Assembly: GCA_035575835.1 (NCBI GenBank) | Contig: DATLXM010000085.1 | Location: 1 to 6,600 of the forward strand | Length of the DNA: 6,600 nucleotides | From: Gaiellasilicea sp035575835 | GTDB taxonomy: Bacteria; Actinomycetota; Thermoleophilia; Gaiellales; Gaiellaceae | Direction of reading: 5' to 3' | Shown: positions 1 through 5,141 of the stretch, in pieces | How positions within the stretch are numbered: the first letter of the stretch is position 1 | How the letters are laid out: each line of letters starts with the position of its first letter | Translations under genes and position numbers: made by a program | The notes under the pieces: generated by a model | Databases searched by the model: none | What the model was told of the DNA's origin: nothing | The model's input: only the letters and a program-made list of their open reading frames with translations

Positions 1-1
1 T

Positions 2-496
2 CGCTCGCCGCATCTCGAGCTGCGGACGACCTCACTCGACGGAGCCGAGTTCCTCCGCTCGGTCGCTGCGGCGGGAGACGTCACGGTCGCGGTGCTCGAC
101 CGGGGCCGACACGCGGTCGCGTATGCCAAGGGGTTCGACGCCATCGAGGCGCTCCTCGCCGCCGCCGGGGCGGCCGACACCGTGCTGGCGCTCGAGGAGC
201 GAGCCGTCGTCGCCGCGACCCGCGCGGAGGCGAACCGGCTCGCGAACGCCGACCACGCGAACCTCGTCCGCACGAGCCGCGCCGCCCAGCGCCAGCTGGA
301 GGCTCTGAGGGAACTCGAGAAGAGCGGCACGCTCGCCGATCTACCGGACCGCCTGCTCGAGGTCGCCAAGCTCCGCCTCAGGCACCCGAGCCACTCCCTC
401 CGCGAGCTGGCCGCGAAGTGCGACCCCCCGGCCACGAAAGCCTCCGTCCACCGCCGCCTCGAAAAAATTCGGGAGATCGCAGCCACAGGCTGTTGA
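2..496 (+). CDS. whiA: WhiA, sporulation/cell-division transcriptional regulator (C-terminal half, 5' truncated by window edge)
   Basis: The reading frame is open from the left edge and ends at TGA 494-496, giving 164 visible residues of a protein that is usually about 310-330 residues long. The first visible half matches the end of the WhiA LAGLIDADG-like domain, with the YAKGFDAIEALL and EANRLANADHANL segments (family consensus: lKGgdSIadfL and NRlvNcetAN). The C-terminal helix-turn-helix, about nt 380-478, contains LPDRLLEVAKLRLRHP, SLRELAAKCDPP and KASVHRRLEKI, which fits the WhiA HTH. WhiA is a cytoplasmic DNA-binding protein. It is required for sporulation septation with WhiB in Streptomyces and affects division and growth in Firmicutes. 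The gene normally sits downstream of rapZ and yvcK, which would lie off the left edge. The recognition helix reads TKASVHRRL where many homologues have SKSGVNHRL, a modest divergence. Identification is firm; function in this organism is inferred. Confidence 0.93.
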   Translation, partial: RSPHLELRTTSLDGAEFLRSVAAAGDVTVAVLDRGRHAVAYAKGFDAIEALLAAAGAADTVLALEERAVVAATRAEANRLANADHANLVRTSRAAQRQLEALRELEKSGTLADLPDRLLEVAKLRLRHPSHSLRELAAKCDPPATKASVHRRLEKIREIAATGC

Positions 497-499
497 GCC

Positions 500-568
500 G
501 GGAGCGAAGCGCCCCTTCAGGGGTCTTGGCGCGAGCCGGTGTCCGCGCAAGCGGATTCCGGCTCTGGT
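500..568 (+). repeat. Structured intergenic repeat, copy 1
   Basis: Nucleotides 509-568 are identical over 60 bp to 609-668. Three foldable parts are visible. The first is a short hairpin at 500-514, GGGAGC and GCGCCC around a GAA loop with one A-G mismatch. The second is CCCC-TTCA-GGGG at 512-523, which competes with a GCGCC/GGCGC pairing of 509-513 with 528-532. The third is a long hairpin at 533-564: a 7-bp stem GAGCCGG/CCGGCTC, one T-T mismatch and a G-T wobble, then a 5-bp stem TCCGC/GCGGA closed by a GCAA tetraloop. It begins 4 nt after the whiA stop codon. No T-run follows, so it is not a canonical intrinsic terminator. The layout is REP/BIME-like; a structured RNA is an alternative. 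Confidence 0.9.
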
Positions 569-597
569 TTCGGCCGCTCCTCCAGCGTGCCGAGTCC

Positions 598-668
598 GGG
601 CGCCGAAGGCGCCCCTTCAGGGGTCTTGGCGCGAGCCGGTGTCCGCGCAAGCGGATTCCGGCTCTGGT
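598..668 (+). repeat. Structured intergenic repeat, copy 2
   Basis: This is the second copy, with an exact 60-bp core at 609-668 offset 100 bp from copy 1 and the same long GCAA-capped hairpin at 633-664. Its leading hairpin at 598-614 is better formed than that of copy 1: a perfect 7-bp stem GGGCGCC/GGCGCCC with a GAA loop. Relative to copy 1 the mismatch is repaired and one extra C-G pair is present, so the left boundary differs in sequence but keeps its pairing. The identical core implies recent duplication or strong constraint. Confidence 0.9.
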
Positions 669-693
669 GCGCCCCAAGCTGAAACAGGCGGGC

Positions 694-728
694 CGGAGGG
701 GGAGTTCCGAGGACGACCTCCCCCTCCG
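694..728. other. Perfect 11-bp stem-loop
   Basis: The arms are 694-704 (CGGAGGGGGAG) and 718-728 (CTCCCCCTCCG), with a 13-nt loop. The pairing is perfect and very GC-rich. No T-run follows on the + strand, so a Rho-independent terminator is not well supported; on the - strand only a short TTT lies about 10 nt beyond the stem. It could be part of the same intergenic repeat cluster, a transcript-stabilising structure or a mobile-element remnant. The pairing is certain; its role is unknown. Confidence 0.7.
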
Positions 729-746
729 CAGTACCACGCTCAAAAC

Positions 747-779
747 CCGGTGACAGACGGGGTCTGAATCCGTCACTGG
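747..779. other. Imperfect inverted repeat
   Basis: CCGGTGAC (747-754) pairs with GTCACTGG (772-779) over 8 positions including one G-T wobble, around a 17-nt loop. Two alternatives compete with it: GACGG (756-760) with CCGTC (770-774), and ACTGG (775-779) with CCAGT (795-799). The mutually exclusive pairings could form a switch-like leader or simply reflect a palindromic dispersed repeat. No known riboswitch consensus is recognised. Confidence 0.5.
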
Positions 780-802
780 ACGAGCACGGACCCGCCAGTC
801 CA

Positions 803-852
803 AGAGTACGAAAAACAGGCAACGCTTGATACCTAAGTTACAAATAGGAAAC
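803..852 (+). promoter_or_regulatory. AT-rich promoter-like block upstream of the M32 peptidase gene
   Basis: Composition drops to about 38% GC over 801-850 in a window that is otherwise clearly GC-rich, and the block ends about 25 nt before the first possible start of the downstream gene. A TTGATA at 826-831 resembles a -35 box, but no good -10 box lies at 16-18 bp spacing (AAACTC at 849-854 is poor). Position and composition suggest a promoter for the peptidase-glycolysis transcription unit; the exact elements cannot be assigned. Confidence 0.3.
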
Positions 853-875
853 TCTCTCGCTCACGGTCGCTGGCG

Positions 876-2384
876 GTGCGTTACGGTGCTCGAAGCTTGG
901 ATCCCGTCTACGCAGAGTTGAAGGAGCGCCTCGCGGAGATCCACGATCTCGGCAAGACGCGCGCGCTTCTTTCGTGGGATCAACAGGTGAAGATGCCGGC
1001 CGGCGGAAGCGGCGTCCGGGCGGAGCAGATCGCGACGCTCGACCGGCTCGCGCACGAACTCTTCATCTCGCCCGAGATCGGCCGGCTCCTGGAGCGCCTG
1101 GCCCCGTGGGAGGGCGCGCAGGAGTACGACTCCGACGAGGCGAGCCTCGTTCGGGTCACCCGCCGGGACTGGGAGAAGGCGCGCCAGGTTCCCGCCGAGC
1201 TTCGTGCGGAGATGTCTCGTGCGTCGTCGCTCGCCCTGCCCGTGTGGGCGAAGGCCCGCGAGACGTCCGACTTTGCGAGCTTTCTCCCGGTCCTGCGGGC
1301 GAACCTCGAGCTCCGACGCCGATACGTCGAGTGCTTCGACGGCTATGACGAGCCTTACGACGTCCTCCTCGACGACTTCGAGCGGGGCACGACCACAGCA
1401 GAAGTCCGCGTCGTCTTCGAGTGTCTCAAGGCCGAGCAGGTGCCGCTCGCGACGGCGGCGGCCCGGACCGGCGATCGGCCCGCCCGCGACCGGCCCTACC
1501 CGCTCGAGGCGCAGCGTCGCTTCGAGCTCCAGGTGCTCGAGCGGTTCGGCTTCGACCGGAGCGAGTGGAGGCTCGACTCGACGGTGCACCCGTTCGCGAG
1601 CTCGCTCGGCACCGACGACATCCGCCTCACGACGCGCTACCACGAGGACAACCTGGACGGGCTCTTCGCGACGATGCACGAGTGCGGGCACGGGCTCTAC
1701 GAGAACGGCGTCTCGTCGGCGCTCGAGCGGACGCCGCTCGCGCGCGGAACCTCGCTCGGCCTGCACGAGTCCCAGAGCCGCCTCTGGGAGAACCTCGTCG
1801 GCCGCAGCCTCCCCTTCTGGCGCTACTTCTTCCCACGGCTCCGCGAGTGCTTCCCGGAAGCGCTCGCCGACGTCGAGCTCGAGGACTGGTACCGGTCGGT
1901 GAACTGGGTGGCCCCCTCGCTGATCCGCGTCGAGGCGGATGAGGCGACGTACAACCTGCACGTGATCCTCCGCTTCGAGCTCGAGCAGGAGCTCCTGATG
2001 GATACGGTCGACCTCGCCGAGCTGCCGGAGATCTGGAACGACCGGATGCGCACCTATGTCGGGGTCGAGCCCCCGAACGACCGACTCGGCGTCCTTCAGG
2101 ACATGCACTGGGCCGGCGGTCACATCGGCTACTTCTCGACCTACGCTCTCGGGAACGTGATCTCGGCGCAGATCTGGGAGAAGGTCTCGGCCGAGATCCC
2201 CGACCTCCACGATCAGTTCGAGCAGGGCGAGTTCGGTGAGCTTCGCGCCTGGCTCGGGGAGCGGCTCTACCGGCACGGACGCAAGTTCACGCCGAAGGAG
2301 ACCCTCGAGCGGGTCGTCGGCGGCCCGATCGACCCCGATCCCTACCTGCGCTACCTCCGGACGAAGCTCGCCACGCTGACTTAG
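876..2384 (+). CDS. M32-family metallocarboxypeptidase (carboxypeptidase Taq type)
   Basis: This is a 502-residue cytoplasmic zinc carboxypeptidase, the usual length for family M32, which removes C-terminal residues from peptides with broad specificity and is thought to act in peptide turnover. All diagnostic M32 motifs are visible in order: HPF 238-240, DIRLT 248-252, HECGH 268-272 (HExxH: zinc ligands His268 and His272, catalytic Glu269), HESQS 297-301 (Glu298 as third zinc ligand), IRVEAD 350-355 and GVLQDMHW 405-412. The N-terminus (YAELKERLAEIHDLGKTRALLSWDQ) is typical of the family. No signal peptide or membrane segment is seen. GTG 876 is the most upstream possible start, since the in-frame stop TAA 834-836 is followed by no other start codon. 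TTG 897 would give 495 residues and is also plausible; neither has a strong ribosome binding site. The gene ends 32 nt before gapA and is probably co-transcribed with it. Confidence 0.95.
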   Translation: MRYGARSLDPVYAELKERLAEIHDLGKTRALLSWDQQVKMPAGGSGVRAEQIATLDRLAHELFISPEIGRLLERLAPWEGAQEYDSDEASLVRVTRRDWEKARQVPAELRAEMSRASSLALPVWAKARETSDFASFLPVLRANLELRRRYVECFDGYDEPYDVLLDDFERGTTTAEVRVVFECLKAEQVPLATAAARTGDRPARDRPYPLEAQRRFELQVLERFGFDRSEWRLDSTVHPFASSLGTDDIRLTTRYHEDNLDGLFATMHECGHGLYENGVSSALERTPLARGTSLGLHESQSRLWENLVGRSLPFWRYFFPRLRECFPEALADVELEDWYRSVNWVAPSLIRVEADEATYNLHVILRFELEQELLMDTVDLAELPEIWNDRMRTYVGVEPPNDRLGVLQDMHWAGGHIGYFSTYALGNVISAQIWEKVSAEIPDLHDQFEQGEFGELRAWLGERLYRHGRKFTPKETLERVVGGPIDPDPYLRYLRTKLATLT

Positions 2385-2407
2385 ACTCGCTCGCGGTAAT
2401 CGACAGC

Positions 2408-2413
2408 GGGGGA
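2408..2413 (+). promoter_or_regulatory. Ribosome binding site of gapA
   Basis: GGGGGA lies 3 nt before ATG 2417 in the 32-nt gap after the peptidase gene. It is G-rich and close to the start, but is the only Shine-Dalgarno-like run there. It supports ATG 2417 and independent initiation of gapA. No promoter is apparent in this short gap. Confidence 0.5.
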
Positions 2414-2416
2414 CGC

Positions 2417-3418
2417 ATGGGGACTCGAGTGGGAATCAACGGCTTCGGCCGAATCGGACGCAACTTCTTCCGCGCCTCGCTGGAGCGCGACGCGGACTTC
2501 GAGATCGTCGCGGCGAACGACCTCGGCGACGCGCAGACGATGGCGCACCTGCTCAAGTACGACTCGACCCTCGGCCCGCTCGCGGGCGACGTCCACCTCG
2601 CGGACGGCGTCATCCATGCAGGCGGGAAAGAGATCAAGCTCCTCTCGGAGCGTGAGCCCTCCGATCTTGCGTGGGGCGATCTCGGCGTCGACGTGGTGCT
2701 CGAATCGACCGGCTTCTTCACCAAGCGCGAGGGTGCCCAGAAGCACCTCGACGCCGGCGCGAAGAAGGTCGTCGTCTCGGCGCCCGCGACCGACCCGGAT
2801 CTCACCGTCGTGCTCGGCGTCAACGACGACGAGTACGACGCGGACAGCCACCACATCATCTCGAACGCGTCGTGCACGACGAACTGCGTCGCCCCGCTCG
2901 CGAAAGTGCTGCACGACTCGTTCACGGTCGAGCAGGGCTTCATGACGACGATTCATGCCTACACGAACGACCAGCGGATCCTCGACCTCCCGCACGAGGA
3001 CATCCGCCGCGCCCGCGCCGCCGCGATCAACCTGATCCCGACCTCGACCGGTGCGGCCCGCGCGATCGGGCTCGTCCTTCCGGAGCTGAAGGGGAAGATC
3101 GACGGGATGTCGATGCGCGCCCCGGTGCCGACCGGCTCGGTCACCGATCTCGTCTGCCGCGTTGGCCGCGAGACGACCGCGGACGAGGTGAAAGAGGCGT
3201 TCCGCGCCGCCGCCTCGTCGGGCTCGCTCGAGGGCTACCTCCAGTACATGGAGGACCCGATCGTCTCGTCCGACGTCCAGCGCTCGCCCTACTCGTGCGT
3301 CTTCGACGCCGAACTGACGATGGTGAACGGATCGCTCGTCAAGGTCTTCGGCTGGTACGACAACGAGTGGGGCTATTCGTGCCGCCTCGTCGACCTGATC
3401 GGCAAGCTGCTGCCTTGA
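2417..3418 (+). CDS. gapA: Glyceraldehyde-3-phosphate dehydrogenase, type I, NAD-dependent
   Basis: The 333-residue product is the normal length for a phosphorylating GAPDH, which oxidises glyceraldehyde-3-phosphate with NAD+ and phosphate to 1,3-bisphosphoglycerate in the cytoplasm, usually as a homotetramer. The N-terminal Rossmann motif GFGRIGR is at residues 9-15. Asp35 in AANDL contacts the adenosine ribose in NAD-specific enzymes, and the Leu191-Pro192 pair in LDLPHED also marks NAD rather than NADP use. The catalytic Cys153 lies in NASCTTNC and the partner His180 in TTIHAYT. The S-loop (RRARAAAINLIPTSTGAA) and the C-terminal WYDNEWGYS are standard. It is the first gene of the glycolytic cluster, and its TGA lies 2 nt before the pgk ATG. 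No CggR-like regulator is adjacent. Start ATG 2417 matches the family N-terminus exactly. Confidence 0.98.
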   Translation: MGTRVGINGFGRIGRNFFRASLERDADFEIVAANDLGDAQTMAHLLKYDSTLGPLAGDVHLADGVIHAGGKEIKLLSEREPSDLAWGDLGVDVVLESTGFFTKREGAQKHLDAGAKKVVVSAPATDPDLTVVLGVNDDEYDADSHHIISNASCTTNCVAPLAKVLHDSFTVEQGFMTTIHAYTNDQRILDLPHEDIRRARAAAINLIPTSTGAARAIGLVLPELKGKIDGMSMRAPVPTGSVTDLVCRVGRETTADEVKEAFRAAASSGSLEGYLQYMEDPIVSSDVQRSPYSCVFDAELTMVNGSLVKVFGWYDNEWGYSCRLVDLIGKLLP

Positions 3419-3420
3419 AG

Positions 3421-4455
3421 ATGCCGCGCTCGGTCCGCGACGCGGACGTCAGCGGCAAGGTCGTGCTCGTCCGGGCCGACCTGAACGTGCCGCTCGAGGA
3501 CGGGGGCGTGGCCGACGACACCAGGATCCGGGCCGCGCTGCCGACCCTCGAGTCGCTGCTCGAGCGCGGGGCGGCGCACGTCCAGGTCTGCTCGCACCTC
3601 GGCCGTCCCAAGGGAGAGGATCCGGCGTTCCGGATCGCGCCGGTCGCCGAGCACCTGGGTGCGCTCCTGATGGACGAACGGATCGAGGTGCTCGAGAACA
3701 CGCGCTTCAATCCGGGTGAGACCGAGAACGACGAGGGGTTCGCCCGAGAGCTCGCGGAAGGCTGCGACCTCTACGTGAACGACGCGTTCGGCTCTGCCCA
3801 TCGCGCGCACGCCTCGACGGAGGCGGTCGCGCACGTCCTGCCCGCCTACGCGGGCTTGCTGCTCGAAAAGGAGCTCGAGATGCTCGGGCGGCTGCTCGCC
3901 GAAGTCGAGCGGCCCTACATCGCGATCGTGGGCGGCCTCAAGGTGGAGGACAAGATCGGTGTGCTCGAGAACCTCGCCGAGTACGTCGACACGATGCTGA
4001 TCGGCGGCAAGATGGCCGAGCAGTTGCGCGAGCACAATCCGCTCGAAGCGCCGGTCCGGCTGCCCGAGGACGTGGTCGCCGCCGCCGAGTTCTCCGAGGA
4101 GGCCGAAAGTCGCGTCGTGCCCTGGAACGAGGTTCCGGACGGTTGGCTCGGGCTCGACATCGGCCCCCGCACGGCTGAGCTGTTCGCCGAGAAGATCCGC
4201 GCCGCGAAGACCGTCTTCTGGAACGGCCCGATGGGCGTCTTCGAGTGGGAGCGGTTCGCCGCCGGGACGAAGGCGATCGCGGAGGCGGTCGCCGACTGCG
4301 AGGGCTTCACCGTCGTTGGCGGGGGCGACTCGGTTCGCGCCCTCAACGAGCTCGGCCTCGACGAGCGCGTCTCGTGGGTCTCGACGGGCGGCGGTGCCTC
4401 GCTCGAGCTGCTGGAGGGCAAGGAGCTCCCCGGGGTGAAGGCGATCCCGTGCTGA
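3421..4455 (+). CDS. pgk: Phosphoglycerate kinase, compact form
   Basis: This enzyme transfers the acyl phosphate of 1,3-bisphosphoglycerate to ADP, making ATP and 3-phosphoglycerate in the cytoplasm. At 344 residues it is about 50 shorter than the usual 390-400. The substrate residues are present: Asp20 and Asn22 in VRADLNVPL, Arg35 in DDTRIR, His59 and Arg62 in SHLGRPKG, Arg95 in LENTRF, and Arg128 in AHRAHAST. So are the nucleotide-site features: Lys174 in GGLKVEDKIG, NGPMGVFE 268-275, GGGDS 300-304 and STGGGASLE 321-329. Compared with a typical bacterial PGK, about 21 residues are missing near residues 80-90 and about 25 near residues 198-212. The reading frame is intact through both. ATG 3421 lies 2 nt after the gapA stop, with no good Shine-Dalgarno of its own, which suggests translational coupling. 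An in-frame TTG 3415 overlaps the gapA stop and is less likely. Confidence 0.96.
   Translation: MPRSVRDADVSGKVVLVRADLNVPLEDGGVADDTRIRAALPTLESLLERGAAHVQVCSHLGRPKGEDPAFRIAPVAEHLGALLMDERIEVLENTRFNPGETENDEGFARELAEGCDLYVNDAFGSAHRAHASTEAVAHVLPAYAGLLLEKELEMLGRLLAEVERPYIAIVGGLKVEDKIGVLENLAEYVDTMLIGGKMAEQLREHNPLEAPVRLPEDVVAAAEFSEEAESRVVPWNEVPDGWLGLDIGPRTAELFAEKIRAAKTVFWNGPMGVFEWERFAAGTKAIAEAVADCEGFTVVGGGDSVRALNELGLDERVSWVSTGGGASLELLEGKELPGVKAIPC
4437..4441 (+). promoter_or_regulatory. Ribosome binding site of tpiA, inside pgk
   Basis: GAAGG ends 7 nt before GTG 4449, good Shine-Dalgarno spacing. It supports that GTG as the tpiA start even though it overlaps the end of pgk. The site sits within the pgk codons for the conserved C-terminal GVKAIP region. 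Confidence 0.6.
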
Positions 4456-5141
4456 TCGCCGGCAACTGGAAGATGTTCAAGGGACCGGCCGAAGCCGAGG
4501 CATTCCTCGCAGGCTTCGATCCGCCCGAAGGAGTCGACATCGTGCTCTGCCCGCCCTACATCTCGCTTGCGGCGGCCGTTGCGACCGGGGCGACGATCTA
4601 CGCCCAGAACGTGCACTGGGAAGAGATGGGCCCCTACACCGGCGAGGTCTCGGCAACGATGTTGCTCGAGCTCGGCGTGCAGGGCGCGCTCGTCGGCCAC
4701 TCCGAGCGCCGCCAGCTCTTCGGGGAGACCGACGAGACGGTCGCGCGTCGCGCGCGGGCCGCGCTCGAGGCCGGGCTTGGCGTGATCGCCTGCGTCGGCG
4801 AGACGCTCGAGCAGCGCGAGGCGGGGGACACCGAGCTCGTGCTCAAGATCCAGGTCGAGGCGATTGCCTTCGCGGCCGGCTCCCACCCGAACCTCGTGCT
4901 CGCCTACGAGCCCGTCTGGGCGATCGGGACGGGCAAGACTGCGAGCCCCGAGCAGGCCGAGGAGGCGCACGTCTTCATCCGGGACGTGCTCGACCGGCCG
5001 GTGCTCTACGGGGGCTCGGTCAAGCCGGAGAACGCCGCCGAACTCCTCTCCCGCGAGGCGATCGGCGGCGCGCTCGTCGGCGGTGCCAGTCTCGAACCCG
5101 AGTCGTTCGCCGCGATTTGCCAGGCAGCTTCCCGCTCGTAA
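4449..5141 (+). CDS. tpiA: Triosephosphate isomerase, compact form
   Basis: This cytoplasmic TIM-barrel enzyme interconverts dihydroxyacetone phosphate and glyceraldehyde-3-phosphate. The catalytic set is complete: Asn6 and Lys8 in AGNWKM, His84 in VGHSERR, and Glu154 in AYEPVWAIGTGKT, the last also forming the phosphate-gripping loop 6. The phosphate-binding YGGSV is at 187-191 and GALVGGASL lies near the C-terminus. The product is 230 residues against a usual 250 or so; the shortening is spread over the first helix and strand region, the segment before LAYEPVW, and helix 7, where FIRDVLDRPVLYGGSV lacks about 10 residues. GTG 4449 is chosen because it places the conserved IAGNWKM directly at the N-terminus and has a GAAGG site 7 nt upstream. 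It overlaps the pgk stop by 7 nt, implying coupled translation. Confidence 0.96.
   Translation: MLIAGNWKMFKGPAEAEAFLAGFDPPEGVDIVLCPPYISLAAAVATGATIYAQNVHWEEMGPYTGEVSATMLLELGVQGALVGHSERRQLFGETDETVARRARAALEAGLGVIACVGETLEQREAGDTELVLKIQVEAIAFAAGSHPNLVLAYEPVWAIGTGKTASPEQAEEAHVFIRDVLDRPVLYGGSVKPENAAELLSREAIGGALVGGASLEPESFAAICQAASRS

Larger units (their letters stand above)
497..875. other. 379-nt intergenic region between whiA and the M32 peptidase gene
   Basis: No credible coding sequence lies here. Open frames cross the region on both strands, but the 60-bp duplicated segment falls in different frames because its 100-bp offset is not a multiple of three, and none of the predicted peptides resembles a known family. 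From left to right it contains a structured repeat (copy 1), a 29-nt spacer, repeat copy 2, an 11-bp perfect stem-loop, a second imperfect inverted repeat and an AT-rich block. It therefore looks like repeat-bearing or regulatory DNA rather than a lost gene. A structured small RNA or a long 5' leader for the downstream gene is possible but not shown. Confidence 0.8.

Noticed and set aside
500..564. Intrinsic terminator for whiA
   Set aside because: Strong hairpins lie just after the stop codon, but no T-run follows any of them. Termination may occur here but is not supported by the sequence.
500..668. CRISPR array
   Set aside because: There are only two copies of a 60-bp unit with a 40-bp interval, multiple internal hairpins and no cas gene in the window.
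418..753. Open frame across the end of whiA and both repeats (111 codons)
   Set aside because: The repeats fall in different frames because their offset is 100 bp, the composition is Arg/Pro-rich and no family is recognisable. It is an artefact of high GC.
378..822. Minus-strand open frames (101 and 141 codons) over the repeat region
   Set aside because: They show no recognisable domain and translate the repeat palindromes in two different frames; one also runs antisense into whiA.
893..904. AAGCTTGGATCC, adjacent HindIII and BamHI sites resembling a cloning-vector polylinker
   Set aside because: It reads in frame as Ser-Leu-Asp-Pro just before the conserved YAELKERL of the peptidase, with no other vector-like sequence around it. 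Chance is the simpler explanation, though it lies at the candidate start region.
861..2276. Long minus-strand open frame (471 codons) opposite the peptidase gene
   Set aside because: It is a GC-rich antisense shadow of a gene with every M32 motif, with low-complexity Arg/Glu/Val-rich content.
2671..3420. A 250-codon N-terminal extension of pgk in the same frame, overlapping gapA
   Set aside because: The extension is an Arg-rich shadow of gapA in another frame. The PGK family begins at ATG 3421.
3915..4970. Minus-strand open frame (351 codons) opposite pgk and tpiA
   Set aside because: It spans two convincing genes on the opposite strand and has no recognisable motif.
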